This document shows positions 1 to 5,857 of a stretch of DNA of 6,533 bases, piece by piece. Origin of the DNA: a bacterium (GTDB lineage: Bacteria > Cyanobacteriota > Vampirovibrionia > Obscuribacterales > Obscuribacteraceae); assembly GCA_030431355.1 (NCBI GenBank), contig JAUIJG010000311.1, positions 1 to 6,533 on the forward strand. The letters run 5' to 3'. Every line of letters starts with the position of its first letter. Within the stretch, counting starts at the first letter, position 1. The notes below the pieces were generated by a model. It made no database searches and had not been told where the DNA came from. It saw only the letters and a program-made list of their open reading frames with translations. The translations under genes and the position numbers were made by a program.

Positions 1-13
1 CGGCCACGGACTG

Positions 14-664
14 ATGAAAGGCTCTGACAGCGGCTCTCCCATCGCAGAGGTGGTATCATCCTCAATTACTCAGTTTACGGCGGAGTGCATAAATAGAAAC
101 GAGGAAGAGCCGGCCCTGCCACAGAAACCCCGTTTCGGCAGTTTTTTAAAGGCGGACTCCCAAGATAACGGCATAGCTGTTATCGCTGTAGTGACAAATG
201 TCTCCACCGGTCCCCAGGACTCGGTTCACAAACCGTCCGCTTTAGGCATGACTCGCCAAGAGCTAAAACTGAACCAACCACATATTTTTTCACTCCTGAA
301 AACCGAGGTGCACGCACAGATAGTCGGCCATGTCATTGTGGACCGGGTATTCCAACATCTTCCCCCGCAACCACCTGAAGTTCACGATTTTGTCTATCCG
401 GCCAGCAGTGAAGAGATCAGCCAAATCACCCGGGGATTCGAGTTTTTGCGACTTCTGACCTCCGTCAGCGAAGTTCCTACCGACGAACTCATCGCTGCCA
501 CCATTCGCGAAGCACACCTAAATACCGGTCAAGACGACAGTTTCCTCCTTGATGCCGGTCGCTCGCTCTCCGCCATCATGAGGTCCGACTACGACAGGCT
601 GCTTGCCATATTGAGAAAAATAAAGCCTATTTATATTCCCAGTAATTTTGATGGTTTAGAATGA
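14..664 (+). CDS. HAS-barrel-like conserved protein (5' end uncertain)
   Basis: This 216-residue soluble protein has no signal peptide or membrane segment. Residues 9-25 (PIAEVVSSSITQFTAEC), the FGSFLKA segment at 41-47, the beta-rich stretch IAVIAVVTNVSTG at 54-66 and HIFSLLKTEVHAQIVGHV at 90-107 match, from memory, the HAS-barrel domain (the beta-barrel shared by HerA helicases and ATP synthase). A PPQPPEVHDFVY segment follows at 117-128, then a helical C-terminal half (about 133-205). There is no Walker A or B motif, so this is a stand-alone barrel and not a HerA ATPase. Similar stand-alone proteins are, as I recall, conserved in Cyanobacteria with no firmly known role. The frame stays open upstream to the window edge (codons for G-H-G-L precede the ATG) and no good ribosome binding site precedes 14, so the true start may lie outside. 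The ATG at 14 is plausible because the barrel begins nine residues later. It is separated by 102 bp from the next gene. Coding status is firm; the family call is moderate. Confidence 0.65.
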   Translation: MKGSDSGSPIAEVVSSSITQFTAECINRNEEEPALPQKPRFGSFLKADSQDNGIAVIAVVTNVSTGPQDSVHKPSALGMTRQELKLNQPHIFSLLKTEVHAQIVGHVIVDRVFQHLPPQPPEVHDFVYPASSEEISQITRGFEFLRLLTSVSEVPTDELIAATIREAHLNTGQDDSFLLDAGRSLSAIMRSDYDRLLAILRKIKPIYIPSNFDGLE

Positions 665-766
665 CAAAATATAAGTCCGGTGCAGGTTTCAAACTCTTAT
701 CTGGATACATATTCTTATTCCGACTTAGGATTTGATTTTTACTAGTTCCTCCATGGAGTCGATTGC

Positions 767-976
767 ATGCCTCAACAGAACGCAGACAAAAGAGTTTATC
801 TCAGGCAATGGGTGGGACAAACGGTCAGGGTCTTGACCACCGGTGGAGCAGAGTACAGCGGACAGCTGACCAATCTTGCCTTCGAAGGACAGAACCGTCT
901 CATGTACATTATGCTCGACGATAAGTGCTGTTTGAATTTCGACCAGATTATAGAGATAAGCGTAAGCGAGAGTTGA
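767..976 (+). CDS. small Sm/SH3-barrel-like protein upstream of fmt
   Basis: A 69-residue protein starting at ATG 767, eight bases after a GGAG ribosome binding site (755-758). The sequence from about residue 14 (WVGQTVRVLTTGGAEYSGQL) has the pattern of a small five-stranded barrel. It has a hydrophobic strand, a turn with paired glycines (GGAEYSG), a further strand (RLMYIMLDD at 44-52) and a closing strand (NFDQIIEISVS at 58-67). This resembles Sm/LSm (Hfq-like) or other SH3-like barrels that bind RNA or proteins. The match is by pattern only, and the typical Sm2 or Hfq signature residues are not clear. Its stop is only two bases from the GTG start of fmt, so the two are probably translated from one message. 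A link to translation or RNA is inference from this context. It is not a shadow: it has its own ribosome binding site and ends exactly where fmt begins. Confidence 0.7.
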   Translation: MPQQNADKRVYLRQWVGQTVRVLTTGGAEYSGQLTNLAFEGQNRLMYIMLDDKCCLNFDQIIEISVSES

Positions 977-978
977 CC

Positions 979-1998
979 GTGAGAATCATCTATCTTGGCA
1001 CCCCGGAGTTTGCCGTACCTACTTTGAACGCACTTATCGAAGAAGAGACCTTCGAAGTATTGGCAGTACTCTGCCAGCCCGATAGACCAAAAGGTCGAGG
1101 GAATAAAGTTCAGGCGCCCCCGGTCAAAGAGGTGGCCCTGAAACACAATATAAAAGTCTTGCAGCCCGAGAAACTGTCTAGAGACAAAGATGTGGTGGAA
1201 GAGATGCGGGCGCTTAAGCCTGATGTTCTGGTCATGGTAGCCTTCGGTCAGATTCTCAAGAAACCTGTTCTGGAGATGGCGCCCCATGGGGTGATCAATT
1301 TGCATGGTTCCCTTCTGCCTGAGTTAAGAGGGGCCGCGCCAATAAACTGGTCGATAATCAGAGGCATGAAGAAAACCGGCAATACAACCATGTGCACTGA
1401 AGCCGGTGTGGATACAGGTCCTATGCTTCTAAAAAATGAAGTAGCGATAGATCTTGATATGGACGCTCCTGAGCTTAGCAGAAGACTTGCCGAATCAGGA
1501 GCACCACTGATGGTAGAGACGCTCAAGCGACTCCGTGACGGAACCATAACCCCTGAGCCCCAGGACGATAGCAAGACGACCTATGCTCCTCTCTTGTCAA
1601 AAGAGATGGGAGAGATAGACTGGCGCAAGCCTGCGCTCGAGGTTCACAATCTGGTGCGCGGACTCGCCCCCTGGCCCGGTACCTTCACCACTTTCCGAGA
1701 TCAAAAGCTTAAAATTATTAGAACCAGATACAATACCAATACTACCGGCTCTGAAGTTTGCCCCGGAAGCATATCGGTCGATGGCAAACAACTCCATGTG
1801 GCATGTGGAGAGAATGGTGGCGAGCGATTGGAGATTCTAACTGTTCAGCCTCCCAACAAGCCTAAGGTTGCTGTTATAGATTGGATAAACGGCCAGCGAG
1901 TGACAACCGGTGAAGTTATGGCAGGTTTGGTTCCAGACTGTTCACTAAGTACTTCAAGCACCAATGCCGGCGGTAAAGACGCCTGCAATTCAAAATAG
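979..1998 (+). CDS. fmt: methionyl-tRNA formyltransferase
   Basis: Transfers a formyl group from 10-formyl-tetrahydrofolate to methionyl-initiator tRNA in the cytoplasm, making fMet-tRNA for translation initiation. The protein is 339 residues, slightly longer than the usual 310-320. The N-terminal Rossmann-like domain opens with RIIYLGTPEFAVP (residues 2-14). The catalytic set is intact: N107 and H109 in VINLHGSLLP, followed by ELRGAAPIN, and D145 in GVDTGP. These correspond to N106, H108 and D144 of the E. coli enzyme. The C-terminal OB-fold-type tRNA-binding domain runs from about 206 to 311 and includes the hallmark RGLAPWPGTFTTF (228-240). I chose GTG 979 because family members begin exactly here; the frame is open upstream to an ATG at 925, but that would overlap the preceding gene by 52 bases. 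A weak GAGAG (968-972) precedes the GTG. The last 20 or so residues (Ser/Thr-rich) extend past the family domain. rsmB follows after 17 bp, a common bacterial pairing; def, often part of the set, is not in view. Confidence 0.97.
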   Translation: MRIIYLGTPEFAVPTLNALIEEETFEVLAVLCQPDRPKGRGNKVQAPPVKEVALKHNIKVLQPEKLSRDKDVVEEMRALKPDVLVMVAFGQILKKPVLEMAPHGVINLHGSLLPELRGAAPINWSIIRGMKKTGNTTMCTEAGVDTGPMLLKNEVAIDLDMDAPELSRRLAESGAPLMVETLKRLRDGTITPEPQDDSKTTYAPLLSKEMGEIDWRKPALEVHNLVRGLAPWPGTFTTFRDQKLKIIRTRYNTNTTGSEVCPGSISVDGKQLHVACGENGGERLEILTVQPPNKPKVAVIDWINGQRVTTGEVMAGLVPDCSLSTSSTNAGGKDACNSK

Positions 1999-2015
1999 AG
2001 ATGGAGCGCTAGATT

Positions 2016-3509
2016 ATGGTTAAGCGCGAAGAATCAGAATCTAAAAAAGGAAACGAACCTATAAAGGAAAAGGAAAAGGAAAAGGAGAGAGGCATAGCCT
2101 CTCGAAAGCTAGCCCTGGAAGTTTTGCTACGCGTAGACAGGGAGGGAGCTTATTCCAATATAGCTCTGGCCAGCGCCCTGGAAAAATGCGGGTTATCTAA
2201 ACGGGATCGTGCTTTCACCACCCTATTAGTCCAGGGAGTAATCCGAAATAAAGGATTGCTGGACAGCCGTATTCAACCTCTTTCTAAAAAGTCCCTTGAA
2301 AGTATTCCGAAGGTTCTGCTCAATATACTTCGCTTAGGATTCTTTCAGCTCGATTTCGTCGAGGACCTACCACCATCTGCGGTGCTATTCACCTCCACCG
2401 GATTAGCGAGAAAATGCGGTCACGAGGGACTGGCAAAATATACAAATGCCGTATTGCGATCATATTTGCGCCAGAAGGAGAGCGGACTGACGGGGACCGG
2501 CACTTCCGGCTCAAATAGCGGAGAAGATGACGACGATGCTTTCGACCGAATGGAATCAATTACCAACCCGGAAGAACTTGCGACAAGACATTCCATGCCC
2601 TCGTGGATGGTGAAGAGATGGATAAGTAATCTGGGTCAAGACGCCACTAGAAGTCTTTTGGAGAAGGCTTCATCAAAACCTGATACCTTTATCCGCACAA
2701 ACACGGAGGTGATCAGCCCTGAGGGACTTGTCAGCGTCCTGGAAAATGTCGGTATCAAACTCATTCCTTCCAGGTATGTAAATTCAGTATTCAAAGTCGT
2801 CTCTAACAACAAACAACGATTGGAAGATCTTCCTGCATATCAAGAAGGTCTCTTCAGTATCCAGGATGAAGCTGCAGCTCTGGTATCATCAGTAGTTTCT
2901 CCTCAGAAAGAAGAGATCATCATAGATCTATGTTCCGCGCCTGGTGGAAAGTCTCTCCATATGAGTGAATTGATGGAGAACACAGGTCGCATAATCGCTG
3001 TGGACAAGTACGAAAAAAGATTCGGTGAACTCAAGAAGAATCGACGCAGGCTCGGGCTGACAAATATAGAGATCAAGGTAGAGGATGGCAGAAAATTCCG
3101 CTACGAGCGAGCTGTAGACCGAGTCCTTGTGGACGCACCTTGTTCCGGTACCGGGGTTATGGATAGACGAAGCGATATCAGGCATAGAAGAAAACCGGAA
3201 GACCTGGTCGAATTGCCTAGACTACAAATTGAGCTTTTAAAGGCAGCAGCGGAGATGGTGAAACCAGGCGGCATAGTCGTCTACTCCACCTGTTCCCTGG
3301 AGCCGGAAGAGAATTTGGAAGTGATTGAAAAATTCCTGGAGGAGAGTGAAGGTCAATTCGAATTAGAGCCCCTGGCAGATTTTCTTCCCGAGTCAATAAA
3401 GGCGAACAAGCGCTTATCGGTCACTGCCGCCAGAGGATTTATTACTCTTCATCCGGGAATCGATAATTTATCCGGTTTTTTCATAGCCCGTCTAAAAAGA
3501 CTGAAATAG
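2016..3509 (+). CDS. rsmB: 16S rRNA (cytosine(967)-C(5))-methyltransferase
   Basis: S-adenosylmethionine-dependent enzyme that methylates C967 (E. coli numbering) of 16S rRNA during 30S assembly. The protein is 497 residues, longer than the usual 430-450. Residues 27-155 form the NusB-like RNA-binding domain (ASRKLALEVLLRV, RDRAFTTLLVQGVIR, NAVLRSYLR). The methyltransferase domain carries DLCSAPGGK at 304-312 (SAM binding), the acidic residue D330 in AVDK, VEDGR at 355-359, DAPCSGTG at 373-380 with C376 (product-release cysteine) and YSTCSLEPEEN at 423-433 with C426 (the nucleophile of the family). All key residues are present. The extra length comes from a charged N-terminal tail (residues 1-26, with a Lys-Glu repeat) and a Gly/Ser/Asp-rich insert at about 155-180 between the two domains. 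The start ATG has GGAG (2003-2006) nine bases upstream. The gene lies 17 bp after fmt, probably in the same transcript. The specificity call rests on the NusB domain, which separates RsmB from RsmF and other m5C enzymes. Confidence 0.95.
   Translation: MVKREESESKKGNEPIKEKEKEKERGIASRKLALEVLLRVDREGAYSNIALASALEKCGLSKRDRAFTTLLVQGVIRNKGLLDSRIQPLSKKSLESIPKVLLNILRLGFFQLDFVEDLPPSAVLFTSTGLARKCGHEGLAKYTNAVLRSYLRQKESGLTGTGTSGSNSGEDDDDAFDRMESITNPEELATRHSMPSWMVKRWISNLGQDATRSLLEKASSKPDTFIRTNTEVISPEGLVSVLENVGIKLIPSRYVNSVFKVVSNNKQRLEDLPAYQEGLFSIQDEAAALVSSVVSPQKEEIIIDLCSAPGGKSLHMSELMENTGRIIAVDKYEKRFGELKKNRRRLGLTNIEIKVEDGRKFRYERAVDRVLVDAPCSGTGVMDRRSDIRHRRKPEDLVELPRLQIELLKAAAEMVKPGGIVVYSTCSLEPEENLEVIEKFLEESEGQFELEPLADFLPESIKANKRLSVTAARGFITLHPGIDNLSGFFIARLKRLK
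2063..2086 (+). repeat. hexanucleotide tandem repeat inside rsmB
   Basis: Four perfect 6-bp units (AAAGGA) in a row within the 5' end of rsmB. They encode the Lys-Glu alternation at residues 17-24. Because the unit is a multiple of three, gain or loss of units would change the tail by two residues each time without breaking the reading frame. Confidence 0.8.
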
Positions 3510-3537
3510 AGTAATATGGACTAAATTGATATTGAGC

Positions 3538-3542
3538 AGGAG
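3538..3542 (+). promoter_or_regulatory. ribosome binding site fixing the slipin start
   Basis: AGGAG lies eight bases before ATG 3551 but only two bases before the in-frame TTG at 3545. The spacing selects ATG 3551 as the start of the slipin gene. Confidence 0.8.
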
Positions 3543-3550
3543 CGTTGTCA

Positions 3551-4402
3551 ATGGAATTTTTCGGTTTAATATTCTTCCTGGTTCTGGGCTACTTTCTTTC
3601 AGGAATAAAGTTCATCAAAGAGTATGACCGCCTGGTCATCTTCACCCTGGGTAAAGCGACTGGAACCATCGGACCTGGTCCGAGTTTCGTATGGCCCATC
3701 GCCCAGGCGCACAAGAAAGTGGACCTCCGTGTGATTACCATGTCCATCCCCATGCAGGAGATAATCACCAAAGATAACGTTTCGGCTAAAACAGCAGCCG
3801 TTTGCTTCTTTCAGGTCGTTGATCCTTTTAAGGCCGTCACTAAAGTAGAAGACCCTTTCACCGCCACCAGCCAGATTGCCCAGACCACACTGCGCTCCGT
3901 ACTTGGTCAACATGAGCTAGATGAACTGCTTACCGAAAGGGATGCCATCAATCAAAAGCTCAGCGCGATAATTGATAGACAGACCGAAGGATGGGGCATC
4001 AAGGTAAATTCCGTCGAAGTTAAAGACGTTGAAATTCCGGAGAGCATGCAGAGAGCAATGGCAAGACAAGCTGAAGCAGAAAGAGAGAGAAGAGCTAAAA
4101 TTGTGGCTGCCGATGGTGAATTGCAGGCAGCGGAAAAGCTCTCCCAGGCCGCCACGAGAATCTCCCAGGCACCAGGTGCGATGCAGCTGAGACAACTACA
4201 AACCATGGTGGAAGTATCGGCGGAGAACAACTCTACAATTATCTTTCCGATTCCTATTGAACTCTTTGAACACGGCAAAAGGCGCTTCCCCCAGGGTATT
4301 GAGAAGATGGTGGAGCCTATCGTAAACAGCATTCAAGGCGGAAGTTCCGGCGGTGGTGGAGAGAAAATCGACATCGCCAAGAAAGACAAAGAAGAGGCCT
4401 GA
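3551..4402 (+). CDS. slipin/stomatin-like SPFH-domain membrane protein
   Basis: A 283-residue prokaryotic stomatin homologue (slipin). Members of this family anchor to the inner membrane, oligomerise and organise membrane microdomains or partner proteases. An N-terminal hydrophobic segment (residues 3-17) is the membrane anchor. The SPFH domain runs from about 22 to 195, with EYDRLVIFTLGKATGTIGPG (24-43), KVDLRVITMSIPMQEIITKDNV (56-77), TSQIAQTTLRSVLGQHELDE (106-125) and WGIKVNSVEVKDVEIP (148-163). The charged coiled-coil hallmark RAMARQAEAERERRAKI is at 168-184, and NNSTIIFPIPIEL at 226-238 is the usual C-terminal motif. A Gly/Ser-rich linker (263-270) and a charged tail finish the protein. 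ATG 3551 is chosen on ribosome binding site spacing. Slipin genes often sit beside an nfeD gene, but none is present here: the next gene is convergent. The 41-bp gap after rsmB suggests read-through from the translation genes. Confidence 0.93.
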   Translation: MEFFGLIFFLVLGYFLSGIKFIKEYDRLVIFTLGKATGTIGPGPSFVWPIAQAHKKVDLRVITMSIPMQEIITKDNVSAKTAAVCFFQVVDPFKAVTKVEDPFTATSQIAQTTLRSVLGQHELDELLTERDAINQKLSAIIDRQTEGWGIKVNSVEVKDVEIPESMQRAMARQAEAERERRAKIVAADGELQAAEKLSQAATRISQAPGAMQLRQLQTMVEVSAENNSTIIFPIPIELFEHGKRRFPQGIEKMVEPIVNSIQGGSSGGGGEKIDIAKKDKEEA

Positions 4403-4409
4403 ACAGAGC

Positions 4410-5000
4410 CTACAGATTCTCTGAAGAGAGAAACTGCGGTAAAGTCAACTCTTTAGGCTTCTTTATGATCCAGTGGCAAGCTTCTACCACGGCCTCTATC
4501 AATTCATCCTGGGGGTCGTTTTCCATTACAGCTTCGAATATTAGCCTGTAAGGAGCAATGTTCTCGCCATACCAGAGAAAAACCCGGATCAATCCTTGCT
4601 TGCCCCGGCCGAAATTCACCAACAAATGATCCAGGTCCTGGGGACAAGAGACATCAAAGCCACGTTGATACTCAGTGGCCGTATCGAGACCGAAAGACAC
4701 ATCACAACCGGCTACATACTTGGGAAATAGACCACCTACCTTAAAAGCTCGCCCTCTATTGACAATCATCTGGTCTCGGTCGGTGGATTTACCCTGGCTC
4801 TTATTCTGAAAGCGTCGGTAGGAGATCCAGCCCCGGAAGTCCTGGGGCACCTTGTCGCCCAACCTTACGCCTATCTCCTTCTCCACAGAATCGAGAAGGA
4901 TGGAACAGTCAGGGGTTAGCTCAGATATACCTTCCTGCGCTTCTTCTTTGGCAAGTATCTCTGACTCAAGTTCTAACAGTCGAGCATGAAAGCTACACAA
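4410..5000 (-). CDS. conserved-looking protein of unknown function
   Basis: I do not recognise this 196-residue protein. It has no signal peptide or membrane segment and looks cytoplasmic. The first 25 or so residues are helical and charged (LLELESEILAKEEAQ at 8-22). The middle part is basic and rich in turns (GWISYRRFQNKSQGKSTDRD, 57-76), then come GLFPKYVAGCDVSFGLDTA (90-108), a beta-rich stretch (GLIRVFLWYGE, 136-146) and a helical C-terminus (DELIEAVVEACHWIIKKPKEL, 165-185). Four cysteines (32, 99, 119, 175) show no metal-binding spacing. The only start in this frame is TTG 5000, with AAGGA (5010-5014) nine bases upstream. The frame is open beyond it to a stop at 5040-5042 but offers no other start. 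It lies 50 bp after the TauE/SafE gene on the same strand, so it is probably the last gene of that operon. Its 3' end is 7 bp from the convergent slipin gene. The 5' end may be affected by a frameshift. Confidence 0.72.
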   Translation of the reverse strand: MCSFHARLLELESEILAKEEAQEGISELTPDCSILLDSVEKEIGVRLGDKVPQDFRGWISYRRFQNKSQGKSTDRDQMIVNRGRAFKVGGLFPKYVAGCDVSFGLDTATEYQRGFDVSCPQDLDHLLVNFGRGKQGLIRVFLWYGENIAPYRLIFEAVMENDPQDELIEAVVEACHWIIKKPKELTLPQFLSSENL

Positions 5001-5009
5001 TTGAGAAAG

Positions 5010-5014
5010 TCCTT
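5010..5014 (-). promoter_or_regulatory. ribosome binding site for the TTG start at 5000
   Basis: On the reverse strand AAGGA sits nine bases before TTG 5000. It directly follows the stop codon (5015-5017) of the short upstream reading frame, so ribosomes ending there would be placed on this site. Confidence 0.5.
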
Positions 5015-5035
5015 CTACTGATGGAAATCGGACAT
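5015..5035 (-). other. possible leader minigene (seven codons including stop)
   Basis: On the reverse strand, ATG 5035 opens a six-residue frame (M-S-D-F-H-Q) ended by TAG at 5017-5015. A strong GAGGG site (5051-5047) stands 11 bases upstream and overlaps the last base of the stop codon of the TauE/SafE gene. The stop touches the AAGGA site of the next gene. This could be a translated leader that couples the two genes, or the original start of the downstream gene now put out of frame by a one-base change. The layout is seen directly; either function is inference. Confidence 0.3.
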
Positions 5036-5050
5036 CTAATTATATTCCCT

Positions 5051-5857
5051 CTATAGATGTAGTTCTCTCCAGGTGAGAACCAGAGCAACCGTAATCATAA
5101 TAACCCCGAAACCTTTTCGTAACCAACTGTCCCTGATTCTCAAAGCGACAGAACTACCGACCAGGGATCCTATTACCGCTCCCCCCATCATGGTGAGCAT
5201 CAAGGAAATGTTCACATGACCGAGTAAGAAATGGGTAATCGTACCTGGCATTGCCACGGTAGCGATAACCACAAGAGACGTTCCAAAGGCAGCTTTGATG
5301 GGCAATTTGAAGAAATAGAGCAAACAAGGCACCAGGATGAATCCACCACCGACCCCGAAGAAACCAGCCAGCATACCTGCTAATAAGCCGACAAAGATTC
5401 TCGTCTTAAGGTCCTTGCCAGACTCGCTTTCAGAGTCCTTCGACTCCTCGTCCTCACCTCCGCTACGCATCTCCATAATGCGCTTTCCGATACCGAGGGT
5501 GAGATCAATTCCCGAAACAACAACAAGAAGCGCGAAGGAGAGCATTAGCATCTTTCCGTGCACCACTTTAGTAAGCGCGGCGCCGGCCAATACTCCGACC
5601 ACCGCCGGTAGCATCATGGCCGTGGAGACTTTCTTGTCCACCAGTCCTTTTCTTGTGTAATTGAGAGCACCACTGAGAGAAGTAGGAATTATTAGGGCCA
5701 TGGTGGTGCCGATAGCCATGTGAGGACTGACATTGAGAAAAAGCCGGAGAAGAGGCGTGCAAACGATTCCACCGCCTATTCCGAAGGCGCCGGAAAAAAT
5801 TCCTGTGGCGAAGCCAATTGCCAGTGCTTCTAAGATAAAGTTAATTGAGAAGTTCAC
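5051..5857 (-). CDS. TauE/SafE-family membrane exporter (sulfite/organosulfonate type)
   Basis: A 268-residue polytopic inner-membrane protein of the TauE/SafE (formerly DUF81) family, whose studied members export sulfite, sulfoacetate or related anions. The internal duplication typical of the family is visible. GAFGIGGGIVCTPLL (23-37) is echoed by GFFGVGGGFILVPCLL (165-180), and AIGTTMALIIPTSLSGALNY (48-67) by AFGTSLVVIATVAMPGTITH (190-209). Hydrophobic segments lie at about 7-37, 48-67, 79-97, 103-122, 154-183, 190-211, 219-238 and 249-263. The two halves are joined by a very acidic, Ser-rich loop (131-152). The start is GTG 5857, whose GTGA overlaps the TGA stop of the upstream gene by 4 bp, so translation is probably coupled; no strong ribosome binding site precedes it. 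The substrate cannot be told from sequence, and no sulfur-metabolism gene is in view. Confidence 0.92.
   Translation of the reverse strand: MNFSINFILEALAIGFATGIFSGAFGIGGGIVCTPLLRLFLNVSPHMAIGTTMALIIPTSLSGALNYTRKGLVDKKVSTAMMLPAVVGVLAGAALTKVVHGKMLMLSFALLVVVSGIDLTLGIGKRIMEMRSGGEDEESKDSESESGKDLKTRIFVGLLAGMLAGFFGVGGGFILVPCLLYFFKLPIKAAFGTSLVVIATVAMPGTITHFLLGHVNISLMLTMMGGAVIGSLVGSSVALRIRDSWLRKGFGVIMITVALVLTWRELHL

Noticed and set aside
665..766. Possible promoter in the 102-bp gap (TTTCAA at 687-692 and TATTCT at 710-715)
   Set aside because: The spacing of 17 is good, but the -35 matches only three of six consensus bases and the -10 four of six; this is too weak to annotate, although a promoter for the fmt operon here is reasonable by position.
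925..978. Upstream extension of the fmt frame to an ATG at 925
   Set aside because: It would add 18 residues not found in the family and overlap the small upstream gene; the conserved N-terminus begins exactly at GTG 979.
796..1305. Long reverse-strand open frame over the fmt start
   Set aside because: It lies antisense to two well-supported genes, has no family features and has the composition of a shadow frame.
3545..3550. TTG 3545 as the slipin start
   Set aside because: It is only two bases from the AGGAG site, too close for initiation; ATG 3551 has proper spacing.
3599..4332. Several reverse-strand open frames under the slipin gene
   Set aside because: They are antisense shadows of a clear SPFH gene and overlap each other in different frames.
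4417..4432. Hairpin TTCTCT-GAAG-AGAGAA as a terminator
   Set aside because: The stem is only 6 bp and AT/GC-mixed, has no U run on either strand and lies inside the coding end of the reverse gene.
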